From assembly GCF_028618695.1 (NCBI RefSeq), contig NZ_JAQIVI010000299.1, positions 1 to 22,533 of the forward strand: a DNA stretch of 22,533 nucleotides, written 5' to 3'. This document shows, in pieces, positions 14,296 through 21,038 of the stretch (positions are counted from its first letter, which is position 1; each line of letters opens with the position of its first letter). The DNA is from Natrinema soli. GTDB lineage: Archaea; Halobacteriota; Halobacteria; Halobacteriales; Natrialbaceae. A program made the translations under genes and the position numbers. Below the pieces are notes generated by a model. That model had not been told where the DNA came from, made no database searches, and worked only from the letters and a program-made list of their open reading frames with translations.

Positions 14296-15396
14296 TTACA
14301 GGTTCCGGACGAGTTCTCTGGCGTCAGACTCGGTCAGCGGACCGTTCTTCTCTGCGGTCTCGATCCGGATTGCTGCCAGCGTCTCATCGACACGGTCAGG
14401 GGTCGGTTCCACTGCCGCGTTCTTGAGGAGCGCCCGCACGGCACCTCGGCCGGTGTCCTTTCCGAAGAGAAGTTCTCGTTCTCCCCCGTACTTTGCTGGG
14501 TCGAATGGCTCGTAGGTACTCGGTTCTTTGAGCATCGCGGCGGTGTGCATTCCGCTCTCGTGACGGTACGCCCGGTTTCCGATTACCGATTTTCCTGGGG
14601 GGACATCAACACCGAGCGACTCGTGGACCGCCCGACAGACGGGAACGAGTTCATCAAGCGTGAGTTCGGTGGTGTCGCCGCGCTCGGCGAGCAGTACCGC
14701 GACCTCCTCAAGTGGTGCATTCCCGGCGCGTTCCCCGATGCCGCCGACCGTTGCGTCGACCGCTGACGCACCAGCGTCGACCCCTGCGACAGCGTTCGCA
14801 GTCGCCACCCCCATGTCGTCGTGTGTATGGATGGCTATGGCCACGTCGTTGCCGACCGCATCACCAACAGTCGTCACAGTTTCGGAAACTGTATCGGGCG
14901 TACCGGCACCTGTTGTGTCTGCAAGTGTGACATGTTTCGCGCCTGCTTCGCTTGCTGCGTGGGCTGTCGCTGCGAGGTACTCGTTGTCGGCCCGCATCGC
15001 GTCCATGAGCGTCACGCCCGCGTCCACGCCACCATCGATTGCTCGTTCGACGTTTGAGACTAGAAGATCACGGGCCTCGTCTTTCGACTTCCCGAGTGCG
15101 TACTCGAGCTGCACGTCCGAGGTCGTTACGATGACCTCGATTTCGTCGGGATCGACCTTGAGTGCCGCATCGATATCCTTCGGGAGTGCCCGGGCTAGGG
15201 CAGCTGTACGGAGACCGAGATCATCCGCGTAACGAAACCAGGATTCACGATGCTGCGCACGAGGGAACGCCACTTCGACACGGCCGATGTTGAGTTCTGC
15301 GAGCTGTGTCAGTACGCGTCGCCCTGCTGTTTCCGATATCTGGAGGCCGGGCACTTGTGCACCTTCTCGAAGTGTGAGGTCTTTGAACGCGACCAT
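14296..15396 (-). CDS. Homocitrate synthase-like enzyme (DRE-TIM / LeuA-NifV family)
   Basis: A 366-residue alpha-ketoacid/acetyl-CoA condensing enzyme. The active-site strand reads KDLTLREGAQ, with Arg10 and Glu11; Glu at the metal-ligand position is typical of homocitrate synthases, while isopropylmalate synthases have Asp. Other signature parts are IHTHDDMGVATANA (the two metal-binding His near 189-191), VGGIGERAGNAPLEEV, and GNRAYRHESGMHTAAML near 270. There is no C-terminal LeuA allosteric domain, consistent with the short length. The reaction joins acetyl-CoA to a 2-oxo acid (2-oxoglutarate, pyruvate or oxaloacetate); which one is unknown. It has a TATA box at 15418-15426 and is followed after 116 bp by the aconitase-family gene on the same strand, matching the first two steps of 2-oxo acid elongation. 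Confidence 0.8.
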   Translation of the reverse strand: MVAFKDLTLREGAQVPGLQISETAGRRVLTQLAELNIGRVEVAFPRAQHRESWFRYADDLGLRTAALARALPKDIDAALKVDPDEIEVIVTTSDVQLEYALGKSKDEARDLLVSNVERAIDGGVDAGVTLMDAMRADNEYLAATAHAASEAGAKHVTLADTTGAGTPDTVSETVTTVGDAVGNDVAIAIHTHDDMGVATANAVAGVDAGASAVDATVGGIGERAGNAPLEEVAVLLAERGDTTELTLDELVPVCRAVHESLGVDVPPGKSVIGNRAYRHESGMHTAAMLKEPSTYEPFDPAKYGGERELLFGKDTGRGAVRALLKNAAVEPTPDRVDETLAAIRIETAEKNGPLTESDARELVRNL

Positions 15397-15417
15397 GGCT
15401 GGTCTTTCCCGTTTGAG

Positions 15418-15426
15418 TTAATAAAG
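15418..15426 (-). promoter_or_regulatory. TATA-like box for the homocitrate synthase-like gene
   Basis: CTTTATTAA on the - strand, 22-30 nt before ATG 15396. A small imperfect palindrome AGGGTTGATCCCT adjoins it at 15427-15439. Confidence 0.55.
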
Positions 15427-15520
15427 ATAGGGTTGATCCCTGCAAGTCTCCGTGTCTCTGCCGCCCAGATTACAGCGTGACGTTCCCCACGCGGTCCATC
15501 ACTCCGTCGCGCAATTGCGG

Positions 15521-16738
15521 TTACTGAGGCTCGGAATTCTGATCCGTCGTTGGTGCGTTCAGCGTTCGCTCGGTCCATTCCGCGAGGACCTCTTCGGAGT
15601 GCTCTCCAATGCTAGGGGGGTTCCGGTATTGTGCTGGACTGAACCGCTCTCCGCTGACCGGTGTCAGGACCGTCTGTAGTTCGTCTTTGACGTCGTTGTT
15701 CGACTGGAACCGTGCGAGCAAATTTGCTGCCTCTAGACCCGGGTCGTTAATGAGATCCGAGGGCTGGTTGACCGGTGCCGCGGGCACGTTTGCTTCGGTT
15801 AGCCGCTTGAAGAGCGTTGAACGGTCGTCATCTCGGAGTCGTTCTTGGACTATCGTGAGTAGTTCGTCCTTGTTAGTGCGCCGGTCCGCTGCCGTCTTGA
15901 ACCGCTCGTCGTCCCGGAGTTCGGAGAGGTCCGCCGCCTCACAGAACGCGTCCCAGTGTCGGTTATTGGTGACGCCGACGAACAGCCATCCACCGTTCAA
16001 TTCGAAGACGTCGTAGAGCCCCCAACTTGGATGAGACGCACCAAGTGGCTCGGGGTCACGACCGTACTTGTCCGCGTAGGTCTGCCAGTACCCCATCCAG
16101 TGGGCGGCGGACTCGAAGAGCGTGCCGTCAACCCGCTGTCCCTCTCCGGTTTGTTCCCGTTCACGAAGCGCGATCATCACACCGAACACACCGTAGATTG
16201 CGGCCCCCATATCCGCGATTGACGTCCCGACGCGAACCGGTTGCCGACTGGCTTCCCCTGTGACGCTCATAAGCCCGGACATAGCTTCGGCGACGACGTC
16301 CATCCCTGCATAGTCGCCGTAAGGCCCCTCTTGAAACCCCTTTATCGAGAGATATATTAGTTCGGAATTTTGCTCCCGGAGGGTCTGGTAGCCAATGCCC
16401 AGTCGTTCGGGCGTACCACGTCCGAGGTTCTCGATAAAGACATCGGCGGCGTCAACGAGGTCGTACAGGGCCGCGAGGTCGTCCTCATCCTTTAGGTCAA
16501 TGGCGATAGACCGCTTGTTTCGGTTAAGCGCATTGAATATTGCGTCCCCAGACTCCCCAGAGGATCGAATCGAATCACCGTCTCCGGGCCGTTCGATCTT
16601 CACCACGTCGGCGCCGAGATCTGCGAGCATCGAACTCGCGAACGGTCCCGCAACGATGTTCCCAAGTTCGAGAACCCGAAGATCACTCAGCGGACCAATC
16701 CTATCGTTGTCGCTACCCGTATCGGTTGCGTTCGACAT
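15521..16738 (-). CDS. Class III CoA-transferase (CaiB/BaiF family)
   Basis: A 405-residue formyl-CoA transferase-type protein. Family signatures are RVLELGNIVAGPFASSMLAD near the N-terminus, ADVVKIERPGDGD, FIENLGRGTPERLG, and the catalytic Asp147 in YAGMDVVAEAMSG. It moves CoA from one acyl-CoA to a free acid, forming an acyl-aspartyl anhydride intermediate. The frame extends to 16831, but ATG 16738 (MSNATDTGSD) is preferred: a TTTAAG box lies 25-30 nt upstream and the preceding 31 residues look non-coding. It is the first of three - strand genes with the homocitrate synthase-like and aconitase-like enzymes, though each gap exceeds 110 bp and separate promoters are likely. Its CoA donor and acceptor cannot be predicted; mesaconate or citramalate-type acids are possible given the neighbours. 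Confidence 0.85.
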   Translation of the reverse strand: MSNATDTGSDNDRIGPLSDLRVLELGNIVAGPFASSMLADLGADVVKIERPGDGDSIRSSGESGDAIFNALNRNKRSIAIDLKDEDDLAALYDLVDAADVFIENLGRGTPERLGIGYQTLREQNSELIYLSIKGFQEGPYGDYAGMDVVAEAMSGLMSVTGEASRQPVRVGTSIADMGAAIYGVFGVMIALREREQTGEGQRVDGTLFESAAHWMGYWQTYADKYGRDPEPLGASHPSWGLYDVFELNGGWLFVGVTNNRHWDAFCEAADLSELRDDERFKTAADRRTNKDELLTIVQERLRDDDRSTLFKRLTEANVPAAPVNQPSDLINDPGLEAANLLARFQSNNDVKDELQTVLTPVSGERFSPAQYRNPPSIGEHSEEVLAEWTERTLNAPTTDQNSEPQ

Positions 16739-16762
16739 AGAATCCGGTCGTGTAGCAACTCT

Positions 16763-16768
16763 CTTAAA
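16763..16768 (-). promoter_or_regulatory. TATA-like box for the CoA-transferase gene
   Basis: TTTAAG on the - strand, 25-30 nt before ATG 16738; supports the internal start over the longer frame. Confidence 0.55.
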
Positions 16769-16950
16769 TGTGTTGGCGTTCCCCACACAAGCGCAGCCGT
16801 TGAATCCGGGGCTCTGTCGATTTACACTCATGGGATTCTATATGGCTAAAATTTCCCGAATGTATGCTGCCAGTGCTCAAGCAACCAGCAGTGGGCTTGG
16901 TCACTTGCAGAGGCGAACATTTTTCCTGCTTGCCGAGTTCTTTCGACTCG

Positions 16951-17391
16951 ATGTCCCAACGTACGTTCGACGACATTGAGTCCGGTGAGTGTCATTATCT
17001 CGGCAGCTTTGAGGCAACGGAGGCGGAGATGCTTCGGTTCGCAGAACGGTACGACCCAGCGTCCTACCACGTTGACCCCGATGCCGCAGAGGACTCCATC
17101 TACGGCGGTCTCATCGCAAGCGGATGGTACACAGCTAGCGCCTGTATGGAACTCGTCGCGGACGAGTTCCTCAGTAACACCCGGAATATGGGGTCGTTCG
17201 GATTGGATGAGTTACGGTGGCCGACGCCCGTTCGCCCGGGGGATACGATCAGTGTCCAAATCGAAATCGTCGATTTAACTCCGTCGACGAGTCGATCAGA
17301 CCGGGGATACGTCGTGATTGAGGTAACCGGGACGAACCAGGACGGAGAGACCGTGATTTTCTGGCGAGCGACGAACATCTTCGGACGATAG
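16951..17391 (+). CDS. MaoC-like acyl-CoA hydratase/dehydratase
   Basis: A 146-residue single hot-dog protein of the MaoC group. The hydratase active-site pair is present as Asp35 and His40 in ERYDPASYHVDPDAAEDS, followed by YGGLIASGWYTAS, the pattern of the subgroup with ASGW in place of the AHG seen in PhaJ. The C-terminal strands include RPGDTISVQIEIVD. The expected reaction is addition of water to an enoyl-CoA or its reversal. The frame reaches ATG 16864, but the first 29 residues are Cys- and Ser-rich and unlike the family, so ATG 16951 is used. In phenylacetate degradation the oxepin-CoA hydrolase part of PaaZ is a MaoC domain, so a ring-opening role is conceivable; hydration of a mesaconyl-type CoA is an alternative. 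It is divergent from the CoA-transferase. Confidence 0.8.
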   Translation: MSQRTFDDIESGECHYLGSFEATEAEMLRFAERYDPASYHVDPDAAEDSIYGGLIASGWYTASACMELVADEFLSNTRNMGSFGLDELRWPTPVRPGDTISVQIEIVDLTPSTSRSDRGYVVIEVTGTNQDGETVIFWRATNIFGR

Positions 17392-17420
17392 ACAGAGCAT
17401 CGGAGAAATTAACCCGTAGT

Positions 17421-17427
17421 TTTAATA
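17421..17427 (+). promoter_or_regulatory. TATA-like box for the small-protein/PaaK-like unit
   Basis: TTTAATA, 27-33 nt before ATG 17454 and 21-27 nt before ATG 17448. It favours the downstream start for the small protein and drives both genes. Confidence 0.55.
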
Positions 17428-17453
17428 GTAAACCGACTACATTGCGCATGAAA

Positions 17454-17654
17454 ATGGTAGACAATGACTTACTCATCGAACAGGCCAACGAAGCTCGTGA
17501 AATACTGTCAAAAATCCAAGACGAATGTGATATCCCGTCAGTTGCACACTCCGCCTACCAAGCGGACGTTTATTGCCACGGTATCCTCTGGGAGTTAGGT
17601 GCCGAAGAGGCATATACGCCGGAACTGTCGCCCGATCAGAACGAGCGTGAATGA
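17454..17654 (+). CDS. Small acidic protein of unknown function, coupled to the PaaK-like ligase
   Basis: A 66-residue protein that I do not recognise. It is acidic (start MVDNDLLIEQANEAREIL) and probably mostly helical, with two cysteines (ECDIP and VYCHGILWEL). Upstream in-frame starts exist at ATG 17448 and TTG 17442; ATG 17454 best fits the TATA-like box. Its TGA (17652-17654) overlaps the ATG of the ligase gene (17651-17653), so the two are translationally coupled and may work together, for example as a small subunit or stabiliser of the ligase. Coding is supported by this overlap and promoter placement, not by similarity. Confidence 0.65.
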   Translation: MVDNDLLIEQANEAREILSKIQDECDIPSVAHSAYQADVYCHGILWELGAEEAYTPELSPDQNERE

Positions 17655-19039
17655 TCATGCGAGATAACTTCCGTCCGCTCTATAACGAGAAAGCGCAGGA
17701 CAGCGACCACTGGAACAAGTACATGGAGACGATGCCGCGGGAAGACCTTGACGACCTCCACCTGCGGCGCATCCGCCGGAACGTCGAATACGCCTACAAG
17801 CACATCCCATTCTACAACGACCTATTCCGGGACGTGGGTATCAAGCCACGAGACATCAAAACACTCGAGGACTTCAACACGAAGGTCCCCATCCTCGACA
17901 AGCCTGACTTCATGGAACTTCAGGAACAGAACGACTCTCCCTTCGGCAGTCGCGACCCAGCAGGCCCGGAACACCAGCTGTACCGGTTCCAGACAAGTGG
18001 GACGACAGGGACCCCGCTCCAGGAGGCGATGTCACTCCCCTTGACGATTAAGATGGGGGAGAGCTGGACGTACGGCTTCTGGAACTGTGGCATGCGGCCA
18101 GACGACCGGTTCTACTTCGCGTTCCCGTTCGGAACATTCGTCGGATTCTGGAGTGCGTACTGGGGGGTTCGTCGCCTTGGCGGGGTCGTGCGCAGCGGCG
18201 CCGGCCTCTCGACCGAGGAACGAATCAAAGATATTGTCGACTTCGACCCCGATGTCGTCGTGCTGACGCCGACATACGCGACCCACATGCTGGAGAAGGC
18301 CGAGGAGATGGGAATCGACCTCTCGGACACTAGTGTCCGGTTTACGGTCCACGCCGGCGAAAAGGGTCCATATGTATCCTCGATCCGGAACCGCATCGCA
18401 GAGGGCTGGGGAGCAAAAGTCTGGGACCTCTACGGCCAATCTGAGAGTCCTTTCCTCGGTCCGACGATGGATATCGACTCTGGTGGCGTGCATCCGTGTG
18501 AGCCGTATTTCTACTCAACGGTCATCGACCCGGATACAGGCGAGGTCCTCGAGGAGAACGGCACGCGTGGAGAACACGTCGTTACGACTCACATTCCTGG
18601 GGCACCAGGTCTCACGCTCCGGTACCGAACGCACGACATTGTTGAGGTCTACGAGGATCCCTCTGACGTTTACGAAACCGATATCACGTGGAAGTTTTTC
18701 AAGGGAAGCGTTCTCGACCGGTCGGACAATATGCTATCGATCCGTGGGACCAACGTGTACCCCCGTGCACTTGAGGAGATCATCACCGGTGTCCCACGTG
18801 TTGCAGATCACTACGAGATACATGTCACACGGGAGAACGGTAACGACCAGGTCGAAATCAAGATCGAAGCTGAACCTAGCAGCAACTCCTCAGAGTACCG
18901 TGACATCGAGGAAGACATCCAGCAGGAAATTAAGGAGGCCGTTGGTGTCACCGTCGAGGTGCAGGTCCTGGAACCGAACGAACTACCGCGGTACGAACTG
19001 AAGGCCCGGCGGTTCTACGACCACCGGGACGCCAACTGA
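17651..19039 (+). CDS. PaaK-family phenylacetate-CoA ligase-like enzyme
   Basis: A 462-residue AMP-forming aryl-CoA ligase of the PaaK type. The order of motifs fits: LRRIRRNVEYAYKHIPFYND (N-terminal PaaK signature), phosphate loop QTSGTTGTP (114-122), adenine motif LYGQSESPFLGP (about 260-271), hinge region DRSDNMLSIRGTNVYP (about 355-370), and a C-terminal PRYELKARRF whose Lys (about 450) corresponds to the catalytic lysine. PaaK enzymes make phenylacetyl-CoA or related aryl-CoA. Two departures are notable: the loop continues TPLQ instead of the usual KPT-V, and the adenine motif has SES in place of SE-hydrophobic-G. The pocket may suit a different acid. It could provide the substrate of the paa-like oxygenase encoded 9 kb away. 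A second in-frame ATG lies at 17657. Confidence 0.85.
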   Translation: MIMRDNFRPLYNEKAQDSDHWNKYMETMPREDLDDLHLRRIRRNVEYAYKHIPFYNDLFRDVGIKPRDIKTLEDFNTKVPILDKPDFMELQEQNDSPFGSRDPAGPEHQLYRFQTSGTTGTPLQEAMSLPLTIKMGESWTYGFWNCGMRPDDRFYFAFPFGTFVGFWSAYWGVRRLGGVVRSGAGLSTEERIKDIVDFDPDVVVLTPTYATHMLEKAEEMGIDLSDTSVRFTVHAGEKGPYVSSIRNRIAEGWGAKVWDLYGQSESPFLGPTMDIDSGGVHPCEPYFYSTVIDPDTGEVLEENGTRGEHVVTTHIPGAPGLTLRYRTHDIVEVYEDPSDVYETDITWKFFKGSVLDRSDNMLSIRGTNVYPRALEEIITGVPRVADHYEIHVTRENGNDQVEIKIEAEPSSNSSEYRDIEEDIQQEIKEAVGVTVEVQVLEPNELPRYELKARRFYDHRDAN

Positions 19040-19298
19040 CCACAACCCACCCACCCGTGTCAAAAAATCACACCCCTGACACCGCTTCCCGCTACGGCCA
19101 GTTGGCCGGTACCCTCTGCCTGTGGCCGCTCCCCGGGGCAAGGACACCTGTAGGGAGCGTGCATGGATCGCTAGAACCATTTAACCGATCCCGCGACTTC
19201 CTTCTTGGTAGACCAACGATGCGGCGCTACAGTCCCATCGTCTCCTGTGAACTCACCCACGCAAGTATTGTCTGCTGTGCTTCTCCGCACATGGAGCG

Positions 19299-20249
19299 AT
19301 GACAGTGGAACAAATCCGGATCCGGACAGGCGGGCCGGAAGGGTTCAACAGTGCGTACGTCCTACCCGAGCGCGGACTCCTGATCGACCCGGGTCCGCCA
19401 GGGGAAGAGTCATGGAATCAGTTACGGCGCGGCCTGCGCAATGCCGGTGTCGCCCTCGATGATGTCGTCCACGTCGTTGTAACTCACTGGCACGTCGACC
19501 ACGCGGGCCTGGCGCCACGCATCGCAGAGACAGCAGATGCGCAGATCCACATGCATGAACGTGATGCACCACTCTTGGCGACATACGCGCGCGAACGCGA
19601 ACGTCGATACCATCGTGACGCAACGACACTCGAGGCTTGGGGGGTTCCTGCTGAACGTGTGACTGACGTCCACGCCGCGGACATCCCCTCGGCCCTCCCG
19701 GACAAAACCGTAGTCGAGACGCACGTGGAAGGTGACACGGTTGCTGGCACAACGGTTATCCACACTCCTGGCCACACTGCGGGTCACCTTGCTCTCTCCG
19801 TGGATGGCCACGTGTTCGTTGGCGACACCGTCCTCCCCACATATACGCCGAACGTCGGCGGGAGCGACACGCGCCTCGCCAACCCACTCGCGTCGTTCCT
19901 GCGCTCAATCAACAGACTCGAACGCGCCGACGGTGTACTCCACCCAGGACATGGTTCCCAACTCGATACCCCCAAACGACTCAAAACAATCCGGAACCAT
20001 CACCAAGGTCGGAGTCAGCGCGTATTCAACTGGGTTAGACGACTGAATCGCCCAACGCCGTGGGATATCGCAAAGGAGCTATTCGGTGAAATGCAGGGTA
20101 TCCACATCAAGTTCGGCGCGGGCGAGGCAGCCGCACACCTCGAGTACCTGGTCCAGAACGACATCATTGCAACAATTTCGACCGATCCACTGCGGTTTGA
20201 ACTCAGGCAGGGTGCAGACGAAGATACAGTTTCCACAATATTCGAATAG
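19299..20249 (+). CDS. Metallo-beta-lactamase-fold hydrolase with C-terminal winged helix (LACTB2-like)
   Basis: A 316-residue MBL-fold protein. The zinc-binding motif is complete: VTHWHVDHAG (His63, His65, Asp67, His68), HTPGHTAGH (His155 region), VGDTVLP (bridging Asp near 177) and LHPGHGS (His near 219). The C-terminal part (about 245-310, RVFNWVRRLNRPTPWDIAKE to EYLVQNDIIA) looks like the winged-helix extension of the LACTB2/BLACT group. Such proteins act on thioesters, RNA or other esters; hydrolysis of a CoA thioester is an attractive but unproven idea in this cluster. The ATG overlaps the stop of a possible 27-codon upstream frame (19219-19302). A TTTAAC box lies well upstream, near 19180. 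Confidence 0.8.
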   Translation: MTVEQIRIRTGGPEGFNSAYVLPERGLLIDPGPPGEESWNQLRRGLRNAGVALDDVVHVVVTHWHVDHAGLAPRIAETADAQIHMHERDAPLLATYARERERRYHRDATTLEAWGVPAERVTDVHAADIPSALPDKTVVETHVEGDTVAGTTVIHTPGHTAGHLALSVDGHVFVGDTVLPTYTPNVGGSDTRLANPLASFLRSINRLERADGVLHPGHGSQLDTPKRLKTIRNHHQGRSQRVFNWVRRLNRPTPWDIAKELFGEMQGIHIKFGAGEAAAHLEYLVQNDIIATISTDPLRFELRQGADEDTVSTIFE

Positions 20250-20294
20250 CTGGTGGAGTAGTCTCATGCAACCCAGAGACCCGGGCACGACTTT

Positions 20295-20957
20295 ATGGTC
20301 GTGAACCGTGTCAGGATATCTGTGTACCGAGAAATTACCGCCGATGTCTACGACATTACAATTTCAAATATGAATGGAGGCCGGTACCGGGTGTTCCTGT
20401 TCGACGGGGACGCCCCAACACTCGTCGACGCCGGTCTTGCGGACACGACCGACACCCTTGTCGAGCAACTGGCCGACCTCGACATCATGCCGGAACGCCT
20501 CGTGGTCACGCACGGCGATGGGGACCACGTTGGCGGTGCCCCAGAGATTGCGGATGCGTATGGCCTGGAGACGTGGTTTCCCGAAGGGCTGACGGTCGAT
20601 GGCTATACGCCTGACCACCAGTACGGGGACGGCGACACGGTCGGCCGGTTCACCGCCGTCCACACGCCGGGCCACGCTCCCAAACACTACTCGCTGGTAG
20701 ACGAGGCCGCGGGCGTCGCCGTCCTGGGGGATGCGGTGTTCGGCGCGGACGCCCGCGGGTTGCCTGCCGGCTACTTCGTACTCCCGACAGGGTTCTTCTC
20801 CGAAGACCTCAATGCTGCGGATGAGTCACTGACGGCCCTCCTCGATTACGAGTTCGACGTCGGCCTCGTCTACCACGGATCGAGCGTCACGAAGGACGCG
20901 AGAGAGAAACTCCGCAAGTTCGTGGAGTTCAACGGGAAACCGGCAGCATCTCGCTGA
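20295..20957 (+). CDS. Metallo-beta-lactamase-fold hydrolase, variant metal site
   Basis: A 220-residue MBL-fold protein starting 45 bp after the previous MBL gene, so probably in the same unit. The first metal motif is THGDGDHVGG: His73, Asp75, Asp77, His78, with Asp where the canonical H-x-H-x-D-H motif has its second His. The remaining ligands look normal: HTPGHAPKHYS (His123 and His127), VLGDAVFG (bridging Asp) and VYHGSS. The fold and most ligands suggest a working hydrolase with altered metal preference. The substrate is unknown; thioester or lactone hydrolysis are options. An alternative start is ATG 20370 (MNGGRYRVFLF). Confidence 0.75.
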   Translation: MVVNRVRISVYREITADVYDITISNMNGGRYRVFLFDGDAPTLVDAGLADTTDTLVEQLADLDIMPERLVVTHGDGDHVGGAPEIADAYGLETWFPEGLTVDGYTPDHQYGDGDTVGRFTAVHTPGHAPKHYSLVDEAAGVAVLGDAVFGADARGLPAGYFVLPTGFFSEDLNAADESLTALLDYEFDVGLVYHGSSVTKDAREKLRKFVEFNGKPAASR

Positions 20958-20989
20958 TCGGCCGCCGATCTGCCGTACGTGCGGCGGCA
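20956..20989. terminator. Stem-loops after the second MBL gene
   Basis: GATCGGCCGCCGATC at 20956-20970 is a perfect 7-bp stem around one base, overlapping the stop codon. A second inverted repeat, TGCCG...CGGCA, follows at 20971-20989. There is no T-run directly after, so termination is only a suggestion. Confidence 0.3.
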
Positions 20990-21008
20990 CAATCAGAACA
21001 GGCAAACA

Positions 21009-21015
21009 ATTTTAG
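21009..21015 (+). promoter_or_regulatory. TATA-like box for the ADP-forming synthetase genes
   Basis: ATTTTAG, 24-30 nt before GTG 21039, consistent with a leaderless start and supporting the GTG as initiation codon. Confidence 0.5.
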
Positions 21016-21038
21016 TGGCAGTACGTGAAGCCTGATGT

